44,660 nt of DNA from an uncultured Muribaculaceae bacterium (GTDB lineage Bacteria > Bacteroidota > Bacteroidia > Bacteroidales > Muribaculaceae): NCBI GenBank assembly GCA_910584185.1, contig CAJTYC010000011.1:1-44660 (forward strand). Reading direction: 5' to 3'. How positions within the stretch are numbered: position 1 is the first letter of the stretch; the number at the start of each line of letters is the position of its first letter. The position numbers were made by a program, and so were the translations under genes. Under the pieces are notes generated by a model. It did not search any database. It was not told where the DNA came from and was given only the letters and a program-made list of their open reading frames with translations. Shown here in pieces: positions 17,160 to 24,978 of the stretch.

Positions 17160-18599
17160 TTAATTCTGAGGGACTGCGACGTATTGGTAGGCACCGAGTG
17201 AGGGACCCTCGCCGCCGAGGCGGTCCGTGCCGTCCATGTCGTATTGCACCACCGGTGTCACCAAGGCGCGGTCGGCGGCTGCCTTGCAGGGGGAGTCTTC
17301 CTGCAGGCGGTAGTTGAAGTAGTAGTCGGAGCGCACCGTGTAGAATATAGGGTCTGTCTCCCACAGGCAATTCAGGAAATGCTCGTCATCCTTGCCGCCT
17401 GATTTCAACGATACATATCTGAAATATACATCGGAGTCCGTGAAGTCACCGATGTTAAGGTCGTCGGTAAGACCATATATTATCGAGTTGGCAAACGATG
17501 CCTTCATCAGCGGCTGCGCGTTGCCGGGCTGGCGGTCTTTCTCAAGCACATGATAGAGCGACACCAACGGGTTGCGTATGGCGGAGAAGAGGTAATTGTT
17601 GGCGATGGTGCATTGCAGGAACTCATGAGAGCCTCCGGTGAGGCTCACCACTGCGTCGGCAGCTTCGGAGAAGCATACGCCATATGCGTCTACCTTGGCA
17701 TATTTCGACTGCAGCACGCTTCCCTGCGAGTTGTGCAGCCAGGAGTTGGTGATGGTGAGTTTTTGACGCGAGAGGTCAGCGCATGAGTCCACGAGCAGAC
17801 CATGCACGGTGCTGCGCATGTCCACGAAGTCCAGACGGTTGTCAAAAGACCCGGGGGCGATTCGCACACCCTTCCATTGTCCGGCCATGATGTCATATTC
17901 CACATTCGGGAGCACATTGTCGAGACGGTCTCCACGCAAGGCTATCATCTTGCCCGGTGAGCCGGTGGCGAGCAGCTTACCCTCCACCACGAGCGAGGCC
18001 CCGTCGTGAAAAAGCACCTGTGCGCCGGGCTGTATCGTGAGCGTGGCAGATGGCTCCACGGTCAGCGAGTCAAACACCACGTAAGGGCGGTCGGCTGTCA
18101 ATGTCATGTCCGATTTGACGCGCACGTTGCGCAGACGCGTCACATTCTGTCCGTATGCTTCGAGCCTTACGGTCTGCGTCACGCCGTTGGTGACGAACTC
18201 AATGGCATCTTCCACCAAGCCGGCGGCATTGCCCTGCGTCTCCGGTATGTAGCACTCTATAAACATGAATATGGAGTCCTTGCCGCGGATCTCCACATCC
18301 TTGAAGTCACGTCCGCTCATGCCGTCCACATTCATCGAGAAGTTGGAGTTGGGGTTCTTGAAGCGGATTGAGGATATGTTGAGGCCCTTCTTGGCGCGGT
18401 TGCGCACCACGAGGCGGGCCGTCGGCGTGCCGAGGTCGGTAAATACGGTGTCGAAATTCACCGTGTCGCGTGAGAAACTGAGCACATCATGGCTTGATGT
18501 GGTCATCTCGTCGCTGATACATGAAGTTGTGACCGTGGTGAAAATCAGGGAAGTCAGTAGGCCGAGCAGGGCCAAAACAGTAAATTGCGCGTGTCTCAT
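17160..18599 (-). CDS. Beta-helix lipoprotein of unknown function
   Basis: 479 residues. Hydrophobic N-terminus ending in TTVTTSC-ISDE: Cys 27 preceded by Ser and soon followed by acidic residues fits a Bacteroidetes lipoprotein signal with possible surface export. Residues 35-150 look like an Ig-like domain (FDTVFTDLGTPT, LVVRNRAKKGLNI). Residues 160-460 form a right-handed beta-helix with repeated I-x-N and VxVxG turns, and the end GPSLGAYQYV is the usual C-cap motif of such proteins. It is divergent from lpxB with only 36 bases between start codons, so they must share a promoter region. No catalytic motif was recognised. Confidence 0.8.
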   Translation of the reverse strand: MRHAQFTVLALLGLLTSLIFTTVTTSCISDEMTTSSHDVLSFSRDTVNFDTVFTDLGTPTARLVVRNRAKKGLNISSIRFKNPNSNFSMNVDGMSGRDFKDVEIRGKDSIFMFIECYIPETQGNAAGLVEDAIEFVTNGVTQTVRLEAYGQNVTRLRNVRVKSDMTLTADRPYVVFDSLTVEPSATLTIQPGAQVLFHDGASLVVEGKLLATGSPGKMIALRGDRLDNVLPNVEYDIMAGQWKGVRIAPGSFDNRLDFVDMRSTVHGLLVDSCADLSRQKLTITNSWLHNSQGSVLQSKYAKVDAYGVCFSEAADAVVSLTGGSHEFLQCTIANNYLFSAIRNPLVSLYHVLEKDRQPGNAQPLMKASFANSIIYGLTDDLNIGDFTDSDVYFRYVSLKSGGKDDEHFLNCLWETDPIFYTVRSDYYFNYRLQEDSPCKAAADRALVTPVVQYDMDGTDRLGGEGPSLGAYQYVAVPQN

Positions 18600-18635
18600 A
18601 TATTAAAAACGCTTTTGCCACCGTTTTTATTTTTG

Positions 18636-19808
18636 ATGAAATACATGCTTATAGCCGGTGAGGCCTCTGGCGACCTGCATGCCTCACAACTTATAAAATA
18701 TTTGAAGGAGTTTGACTCCGAGGCGGAGTTCCGCTTTTTCGGGGGTGACCGTATGGCCGCCGAGGCCCGTTGCAACCCCGACCTGCATTACGACAAGATG
18801 AACGTGATGGGCTTCAGCGAGGTGCTCCGCAAGCTCCCCACCCTCTGGCGCAATCTGAAGCAGGCGAAGCGCCTGCTGCGCGATTACCGGCCGGATGCGC
18901 TGATTCTTGTGGATTATCCCGGTTTTAACCTCACCATGGCCAAGTATGCCCACAAGCTCGGTGTGCCGGTGCATTATTTCATATCGCCCAAGGTGTGGGC
19001 CTGGAAGGAGTATCGCGTCAAGCAGATTAAGAAGTATGTGGACCGCATGTACTCCATTCTTCCTTTCGAGGTCCCCTTCTATAAGAAGCATGGCTATGAG
19101 GTGACTTATGTGGGCAACCCCTCGGTGCAGGAGGTGGCCCATTCGTTGGGGCATCTCCCTCCGCTCAAGCATTTTGTGGAGCGTCATGACCTCGATGCCG
19201 ACAAGCCCATAATAGCGCTGCTGCCGGGTTCGCGGCGTGGCGAGATTCGCAACAATCTGCCTCTCATGATAGAAGCGGCGAAGCGTTTTCCGGAGTTCCA
19301 GTATGTGATCGGGGCGGCTCCCTCGGTGGGAGAGAAGTTTTATCGCGAGATAGCTCAGGACCCGGGCTTGCAATTGGTGTTTGGCAGCACACCCACATTG
19401 CTTAAGTATGCGCGTGCGGCAGTGGTCACGTCCGGCACGGCCACGCTCGAGACCGCGCTGATAGGCACACCGCAGGTGGTTGTATACAGAGCCAACGGCA
19501 TGGCCATATCATACAAGATTATGGAGAAGCTGCTCAAGGTGCAATATGTGTCGCTCCCTAATCTGATAGTAGGCAACTGCATAGTGCCTGAGCTGCTGGT
19601 GCATAAGTGCACGATAGATTCGATAGCTCGCGAGCTCTCGCCGCTGCTGCAGCCCTCGCCCAAGCGCGACTTCCAGCTGCAGGGTTACCGCAATATGCAG
19701 CGGCGCCTCGGCACATACGTCGCCGCCGAATATGCAGCAGAGCTGATTGTCGACGCGTGCCGGCAGTCAGCACGAGATGAAACTTTAGTATATCCGCAAA
19801 TATTTTGA
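18636..19808 (+). CDS. lpxB: Lipid-A-disaccharide synthase
   Basis: 390 residues, glycosyltransferase family 19. The opening KYMLIAGEASGDLHASQL is the diagnostic LpxB motif. Also visible are FFGGDRMAAEA, MGFSEVLRKLP, DYPGFNLTMAK, YFISPKVWAWK and LLPGSRRGEI. It is a peripheral inner-membrane enzyme joining lipid X and UDP-diacylglucosamine to make the lipid A disaccharide. I take the ATG at 18636 because the longer frame adds 17 residues foreign to the family. It is followed by trkA after 26 bases on the same strand. Confidence 0.96.
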   Translation: MKYMLIAGEASGDLHASQLIKYLKEFDSEAEFRFFGGDRMAAEARCNPDLHYDKMNVMGFSEVLRKLPTLWRNLKQAKRLLRDYRPDALILVDYPGFNLTMAKYAHKLGVPVHYFISPKVWAWKEYRVKQIKKYVDRMYSILPFEVPFYKKHGYEVTYVGNPSVQEVAHSLGHLPPLKHFVERHDLDADKPIIALLPGSRRGEIRNNLPLMIEAAKRFPEFQYVIGAAPSVGEKFYREIAQDPGLQLVFGSTPTLLKYARAAVVTSGTATLETALIGTPQVVVYRANGMAISYKIMEKLLKVQYVSLPNLIVGNCIVPELLVHKCTIDSIARELSPLLQPSPKRDFQLQGYRNMQRRLGTYVAAEYAAELIVDACRQSARDETLVYPQIF

Positions 19809-19834
19809 CTTGGGGACTCTAATGTATTAATACT

Positions 19835-21169
19835 ATGAAAATATTGATTGCCGGTGATGGTGAGACCGGCACGCATCTGGCAGAGATGCTTTCGGTGGAG
19901 GGACAGGATGTGACACTGCTCGGCAGCAACCGCGACAGGCTGCAGGAACTTGATTCCACATCCAACTTCATGACGTCAATAGGTTGTGCCACCGCCGTTG
20001 ACTCGCTGCATGAGTGTGGGGTGGCCGGTGCAGACTTGTTCGTGGCAGTCACCCCCGATGAGAATGTCAACTTGGTGGCGTGCGAACTCGCCAAGGGGTG
20101 TGGGGCACGCCGCTGTGTGGCCCGTGTGGACCACCCTCAGTATGGCCGGCCCGACGTGGCGGCAATTCTTAAGGATAAAGGGGTGGACCAGACCATATAT
20201 CCGGAGAGGATGGTTGCTGAGACTGCGCTCCATTTCATACGTCATAACTGGGCTACCGACTGGTTTAGGTTGCAAAATGGCAAGCTGCTCGTGGTGGGGG
20301 TGAGGGTCAACGGTGATGACGCTTTTGCCGGCAAGACGCTCCGCGAACTTGCTTCGTCGCCAAAGTTCTTCCATGTGGCCGTGATAAAGCGCGGAGGGAA
20401 TGCCATCATACCGCGCGGTGATGACCGTGTGCTCCCCGGCGACACCCTCTATATATCGCTGCTGCCGTCAAATGTTGGTATGCTGCACGATTTGTGCGGT
20501 AGAAATTCTACGAAAATCAGCAAGATAATGATCACAGGCGCGGGACGAGTCACGGAGAATCTACTGCGTCTTCTGGAGTCGCGAGGGGGTGTGACAGTAA
20601 TTGACCCTGACCGAGCGCGTTGCAGGGAGATGGCTTTCAAATTTCCTGATGCCGTGATTGTCAATGCCCGCTCCAATGATGTCGTGGCCATGAAGGATGA
20701 GGGGATAGAGGGTTGCGACATGTTTCTTGCTCTTACGGGTAGTTCGGAGGCCAATATAGTGTCGTGCATGGTGGCAAGGGAGCATGGTGTGAAAAAGACG
20801 CTCGCCCGCATAGAGGAATTTCAATATATGGAAGAGGCAGAGAGCCTGGCCATAGATAAGATAGTCAATAAGAAGCAGCTTAACACGGGCATGGTGATGA
20901 ATATGCTTCTCGATTCAGAGATGGCCACCACGCAATGCCTGGCCACCGATAAGGCAGAGGTGACTGTGATGGTGGCGGGTGAAGATTCTAAGATAGTGTC
21001 GCGGCCGATATGCGAACTCTCGTTGCCGCAAGGGCTTACGATAGCCGGCTTGGTGCGCGGCGGCGAGGGGCAGCTCGTGGAGGGCCGCACGCATGTAAGA
21101 CCCGGCGATCATGTGGTGGTATTCTTTCTCACCGGCTCGTTGCAGAAGGTTAAGAGACTTTTCAGGTAA
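19835..21169 (+). CDS. trkA: Trk potassium uptake regulatory subunit TrkA
   Basis: 444 residues with the duplicated RCK architecture: a first Rossmann domain at 1-130 (MKILIAGDGETGTHLAEML), a TrkA-C domain to about 220 (NGDDAFAGKTLRELA), a second Rossmann domain from about 230 (IMITGAGRVTENLLRLL) and a second TrkA-C domain (IVSRPICELSLPQGLTI, VEGRTHVRPGDHVVVFF). It is cytosolic, binds NAD(H)/ATP and gates TrkH. Full length for the family. trkH follows after 22 bases. Confidence 0.95.
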   Translation: MKILIAGDGETGTHLAEMLSVEGQDVTLLGSNRDRLQELDSTSNFMTSIGCATAVDSLHECGVAGADLFVAVTPDENVNLVACELAKGCGARRCVARVDHPQYGRPDVAAILKDKGVDQTIYPERMVAETALHFIRHNWATDWFRLQNGKLLVVGVRVNGDDAFAGKTLRELASSPKFFHVAVIKRGGNAIIPRGDDRVLPGDTLYISLLPSNVGMLHDLCGRNSTKISKIMITGAGRVTENLLRLLESRGGVTVIDPDRARCREMAFKFPDAVIVNARSNDVVAMKDEGIEGCDMFLALTGSSEANIVSCMVAREHGVKKTLARIEEFQYMEEAESLAIDKIVNKKQLNTGMVMNMLLDSEMATTQCLATDKAEVTVMVAGEDSKIVSRPICELSLPQGLTIAGLVRGGEGQLVEGRTHVRPGDHVVVFFLTGSLQKVKRLFR

Positions 21170-21191
21170 CTTTATTATACGGATTGGAGAG

Positions 21192-22655
21192 ATGCGGACT
21201 TCGTTGCGAATAGGCTCAATGGTCAATATAGTTGGCCGTCTCGTGATAATTGATTCAATCATATTGCTGCTTCCGATGTTAGTGAGTCTTATCTATGCAG
21301 AGAGTGATTGGCTGACTTTCCTTATTGCGGCGGCAGCGGCAGCCGTATGCGGCAGTGTGGCCATACTCTGCACCCGGCATCACCGCGATACAATACGTGC
21401 ACGCGAGGGTTTCATAATCACGGCGTTCATATGGGTTGTGTTTGGCCTTTTCGGTATAATACCCCTTATGACTTGCAGCCATCCGCTTGGGTTTACCGAC
21501 GCTATGTTTGAGATTATATCTGGCTATACCACCACCGGGGCGAGCGTAATACCCGATGCGGGGATTATGTCGCATGGCATTCTCTTTTGGCGTGCTCTCA
21601 GCCAATGGATTGGTGGCCTCGGCATAATACTCTTCATGCTGGCATTGCTCCCGGAGCTCAACAAGTCGGTGGGCATATCGATGTTTAATGCCGAGGCCAC
21701 GGGCATAACTCACGACAAGATACATCCGCGCATCCGCCAGACAGCCATATCGCTCTGGGGTGTGTATGTGGTGCTGACCGTGGTGTCTATTTTGGCGCTT
21801 TGGGCCGGACCGATGGATTTTTTCAACAGTGTCTGCATCACGTTTGCCGCCATCGCCACGGGGGGCTTCTCGACTTGCAGCGAGGGGGTGATGTATTGGC
21901 ATTCAGACTATGTGCTTTGCGTGCTGACGGTGGTGATGTTTGTGGCCGGTCTTAACTTTATGGCGATGTTCAACCTCTATAAGGGTGATGCTAAGGGTTT
22001 TTTCGGAAATGCTGTGGTCAGGGTTTTCACCGGCATCATCCTTGTTGGCTATGTCTCTTTGTTGATTTCGGCATTGTTGAGGGGGGAGGCTCATGGGGTG
22101 GATGAGTTGCTGATTTATCCGATGTTTCATGTGGTGTCGGCCATCACTTCGACCGGTTTTTCGGTGACAGGTGCGGAGAGTTGGGGTCCGTATGCGTTGA
22201 CGCTCACCATAATGCTTATGACTTGCGGGGCTTGCGCGGGTTCTACCACCGGCGGACTCAAGGTGGACCGGCTGGTGGTGTTGTGGCAGAACTTGAAAAA
22301 TGAGGTGCGCGTCACGGCTTTCCCGAAGCGCATGTATGTGGTGCGCCTGTATGGAAGTGCGCTCGACAACAGCCTTGTGTCGCGCGTGGCGGCATTTACG
22401 GCCATATACTTGCTGCTCACTGTGGTGGGTACTTGCGTGGTTACATTTTTCGGCTATTCATTCGCTGACTCATTGTTTATGGTGTCGTCGTGCATGGGAT
22501 GCAACGGCTTGGGCTATGGTGCCACCGGTGAGGCGGGGGGCTTCGCGCTGCTCCCCGATGCGGTGAAATGGCTGATGACGGCCCTGATGCTTGCCGGCCG
22601 CCTCGAGATTTTCACCTACCTCGTGCTCTTCGTCCCCTCCTTCTGGCGACGGTGA
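21192..22655 (+). CDS. trkH: Trk potassium uptake transmembrane subunit TrkH
   Basis: 487 residues, multi-spanning, with four pore-like repeats of the SKT superfamily: SGYTTTGASVIPD, TFAAIATGGFSTC, HVVSAITSTGFSVTG and MVSSCMGCNGLGYG. Filter glycines are seen in all four. LSQWIGGLGIILF and CAGSTTGGLKVDR are characteristic. The start at 21192 (after GGAGAG) avoids overlap with trkA; an alternative ATG is at 21219. It forms the potassium channel of the Trk system with TrkA. Confidence 0.95.
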   Translation: MRTSLRIGSMVNIVGRLVIIDSIILLLPMLVSLIYAESDWLTFLIAAAAAAVCGSVAILCTRHHRDTIRAREGFIITAFIWVVFGLFGIIPLMTCSHPLGFTDAMFEIISGYTTTGASVIPDAGIMSHGILFWRALSQWIGGLGIILFMLALLPELNKSVGISMFNAEATGITHDKIHPRIRQTAISLWGVYVVLTVVSILALWAGPMDFFNSVCITFAAIATGGFSTCSEGVMYWHSDYVLCVLTVVMFVAGLNFMAMFNLYKGDAKGFFGNAVVRVFTGIILVGYVSLLISALLRGEAHGVDELLIYPMFHVVSAITSTGFSVTGAESWGPYALTLTIMLMTCGACAGSTTGGLKVDRLVVLWQNLKNEVRVTAFPKRMYVVRLYGSALDNSLVSRVAAFTAIYLLLTVVGTCVVTFFGYSFADSLFMVSSCMGCNGLGYGATGEAGGFALLPDAVKWLMTALMLAGRLEIFTYLVLFVPSFWRR

Positions 22656-22901
22656 CCACAAATTTCATTGTCGCGTTTTTGGTGTTTGTGGCTGCAATTT
22701 GCAAGGTGGGGAGTGGCTGTTTTGTATATTTGTTTTGAAATATTCGTGTATTAACAATTATTAACTTTTATTACATGTCGGTTTCTAAATATTTGTTTAG
22801 ATTTGCAGTGTGGAATGTTAAGAGATATGAAATGTATTAATTTGATGTGTATATTTTCTTGATTTTCCTTTTGAGGCAACAAATTTATCAACTTTATCAA
22901 T

Positions 22902-23366
22902 ATGAAAAGAAATTTACTATTGGCGGCTTTGGTGGCGGTAGGTCTTCCGTTGTTAGCGGAAGATGGCCTGCGCGTCACGCCGCATGATGGCGAGAGTGTG
23001 ATTTACCTGTTCAGCCAGGAGCCCGAAATCAGCTTCTTGTCTGACAAACTGAGCATCGGTAGCAAGGATGCTTCCTCCCCGCTTGTTATGGACCTCGACA
23101 ATGTGGCTGCAATCACCTTCGAGAAAAACCTGTCGGCTGTAGAGCTTGCCGAAGCAGAGGCGATCTACTTCTTCGCCGATGCAGCAGGCTTACATTTCCG
23201 CAATGTGGAGGCCGGCGTGCCGGTGGTTGTGACCGACCTCTCGGGCAAGGTGCTGCTCAATAGCTGTGCGGGAGATTCCGGCGAGGTGGATATTGACCGT
23301 GCCGATTTCTCCAAGGCCACGCTCGTGGTGAAGGTGGGCAAGATGGCCCTGAAGGTGGCTATGTGA
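22902..23366 (+). CDS. Small secreted protein, T9SS-cargo-like
   Basis: 154 residues. Signal peptide (cleavage near LLAE, about 20), then a beta module LRVTPHDGESVIYLFSQE...VAAITFEK resembling the N-terminal module of the next gene, and a C-terminal half with VVVTDLSGKVLL and ATLVVKVGKMALKV, which looks like a short T9SS sorting domain. The stop codon lies inside a 21-bp tandem duplication. Upstream (22656-22901) is gene-free; it holds TATATTTG at 22725-22732, a possible -7 element without a well-spaced -33. Function unknown. Confidence 0.65.
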   Translation: MKRNLLLAALVAVGLPLLAEDGLRVTPHDGESVIYLFSQEPEISFLSDKLSIGSKDASSPLVMDLDNVAAITFEKNLSAVELAEAEAIYFFADAAGLHFRNVEAGVPVVVTDLSGKVLLNSCAGDSGEVDIDRADFSKATLVVKVGKMALKVAM

Positions 23367-23389
23367 TACCTGAAGCTGGCTATGTGATA
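23348..23389. repeat. 21-bp tandem duplication across a stop codon
   Basis: Two adjacent 21-base units (23348-23368 and 23369-23389) differ at one base. The first contains the last codons and TGA stop of the upstream secreted protein; the second repeats them after the stop. Confidence 0.9.
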
Positions 23390-23451
23390 TTCGCATGGAG
23401 CCGCATTACAAAGAAAAATCAACAACAAGCATAAAATTAAAACTGCATAAC

Positions 23452-24816
23452 ATGAAGAAAATCTTTACTCTCGCACTCATCTCGATGGGCTTGCTCACAG
23501 CTTCGGCCCAGGAACAGCGCATCATGCGCATATATATGATGGATGGCACATCGCAGACCATCAAGGTGACCGACGTGTCGAAAATAGCCTTCGAGAAGGA
23601 GGGTGAAATGCCCATCGACCCCGAAAATAAGCTCGTCGACATGGGTCTCTCGGTGAAGTGGGCGGCATGGAACGTGGGCGCCACAATGCCCTCTGACTAT
23701 GGTAATTTCTATGCCTATGGCGAGATTGAGCCGAAGAGCGAGTATACCGTGGAGAACTACCAGTGGGTTAATCCGGACTATGACCCCGATCAGTTTATGG
23801 ATGAATGGGAGCAGTATTATAAATTGGGCTCCACGATGACCGGCACCAATTATGACGTGGCCCACGTGAAATGGGGCGAGCAGTGGCGCATCCCCACCCG
23901 CGAGGAGTGGAAGGAGCTGATAGAGAACTCCAAGTGGACATGGACAGCCATCGACGGTGTGGCCGGATGCCGTGCCACTTCCAACATCAACGGCAATTCA
24001 ATCTTCTTCCCTGCTGCCGGCAACATGGTGGGCAAGGAGCATACCCACGACCAGCTCGGATGCTTCTATTGGACATCGAGCGAATATGACGGCGAACCGG
24101 ATGAGGAGTGCCGCAACTACCGTGCCAACATGGATGCCACCAACCATGCCGCCGACGGTTACGACTATCCCGACGTGGGCTTCAGCGTGCGTGCGGTGTA
24201 TGGCCCGGTGCCTTCGCGCACGGTCTCTTATCTCGCTCCCAATGAGCCGGTTGACCTCGGCCTCTCGGTGAAATGGGCACCTTTCAACATCGGCGGAACC
24301 GTAGGCAGCCCTTCGGGCCACTATTTCTGCTGGGGCGAGACTGAGGTGAAACGTTATTCTCACCGCTTCAATTACATACATTACGACCCCATCTCCGACA
24401 GCTACGTTGACCTCGGCGAGTCTATCTGCGGCACCGAGTATGACCCGGCCACAATGTGCTGGAATGATGACTGGAGACTCCCCACTGCCGCCGAGATGCA
24501 GGAACTTATAGAGAAATGTACATGGACACGCTCCGGCTATGATGCAATCGTGACTGGACCCAACGGCAACAGCATTCGCCTCCCGGCCATGCAGTTCCTC
24601 ACCTACGCCGGCAAGCCCAGCGGATTCCTTAGCCCCATCTCGTCGGGTTACTATCTGACCGGCGATGAAGGCGCGGAGACTTGGGCCAGCGGCAAACCCA
24701 CCGACCATGAGGTCTGCACAGTGCTGAAATTCTATATGGAAGAGGGCACATACAAGCTCGACACCACAACCTATAAGGGCATGGGCATGTCGGTGCGTCC
24801 TGTTTACGCTAAATAA
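23452..24816 (+). CDS. Secreted protein with two FISUMP-type domains
   Basis: 454 residues from the ATG at 23452; the longer frame adds a non-signal-like stretch. Signal peptide MKKIFTLALISMGLLTASA, a short beta module ending VSKIAFEKEGE (25-50), then two tandem copies of a domain resembling the Fibrobacter succinogenes major paralogous domain. Each opens with VDxGLSVKWA-N-GT (about 61 and 265) and carries WRxPTxxEW/M-ELIE...WTW and NGNSIxxPA; the copies end in VGFSVRAVYG and MGMSVRPVYAK. Such domains are found in exported Bacteroidetes and Fibrobacteres proteins of unknown role. A hairpin follows the stop. Confidence 0.8.
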   Translation: MKKIFTLALISMGLLTASAQEQRIMRIYMMDGTSQTIKVTDVSKIAFEKEGEMPIDPENKLVDMGLSVKWAAWNVGATMPSDYGNFYAYGEIEPKSEYTVENYQWVNPDYDPDQFMDEWEQYYKLGSTMTGTNYDVAHVKWGEQWRIPTREEWKELIENSKWTWTAIDGVAGCRATSNINGNSIFFPAAGNMVGKEHTHDQLGCFYWTSSEYDGEPDEECRNYRANMDATNHAADGYDYPDVGFSVRAVYGPVPSRTVSYLAPNEPVDLGLSVKWAPFNIGGTVGSPSGHYFCWGETEVKRYSHRFNYIHYDPISDSYVDLGESICGTEYDPATMCWNDDWRLPTAAEMQELIEKCTWTRSGYDAIVTGPNGNSIRLPAMQFLTYAGKPSGFLSPISSGYYLTGDEGAETWASGKPTDHEVCTVLKFYMEEGTYKLDTTTYKGMGMSVRPVYAK

Positions 24817-24824
24817 ATCTTCAC

Positions 24825-24861
24825 TCAAATTGTCAAGTTGCAAAGCAACTTGACAATTTGA
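24825..24861 (+). terminator. Stem-loop after the FISUMP gene
   Basis: A perfect 17-bp stem (24825-24841 with 24845-24861) around loop AAA, nine bases after the stop codon. It lacks a T tract and runs into the GTTAG repeat tract, so termination is inferred from position. Confidence 0.5.
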
Positions 24862-24939
24862 AGTTAGAAAGTTAGGAAGTTAGGGGTTAGGAGGTTAGAG
24901 GTTAGGGAGTAGGGGTTAGAATGTTAGAGGTTAGAGATT
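24862..24939. repeat. Degenerate GTTAGnn tandem tract
   Basis: About ten imperfect 7-8-base units of the form GTTAGAG, GTTAGGG or GTTAGGA. It lies between the FISUMP gene and the 1008-residue secreted protein and has no coding content. Short relatives occur at 7433-7466 and 32050-32086. Confidence 0.75.
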
Positions 24940-24978
24940 GGAGTCGCCTCTGATTTTTATTCACTTAAAATAAAATTT

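Noticed and set aside
16918..17370. 150-codon minus-strand frame overlapping the beta-helix lipoprotein end
   Set aside because: It runs through the dispersed repeat and an out-of-frame part of the lipoprotein gene; no protein-like conservation seen.
18585..18635. Upstream extension of lpxB
   Set aside because: The 17 extra residues overlap the divergent lipoprotein start and are not part of the LpxB family; MKYMLIAGEASGD is the expected start.
24862..24939. Telomere-like GTTAGG repeat
   Set aside because: The resemblance to telomeric repeats is superficial; the units vary in length and sequence and lie between genes of a bacterial chromosome.
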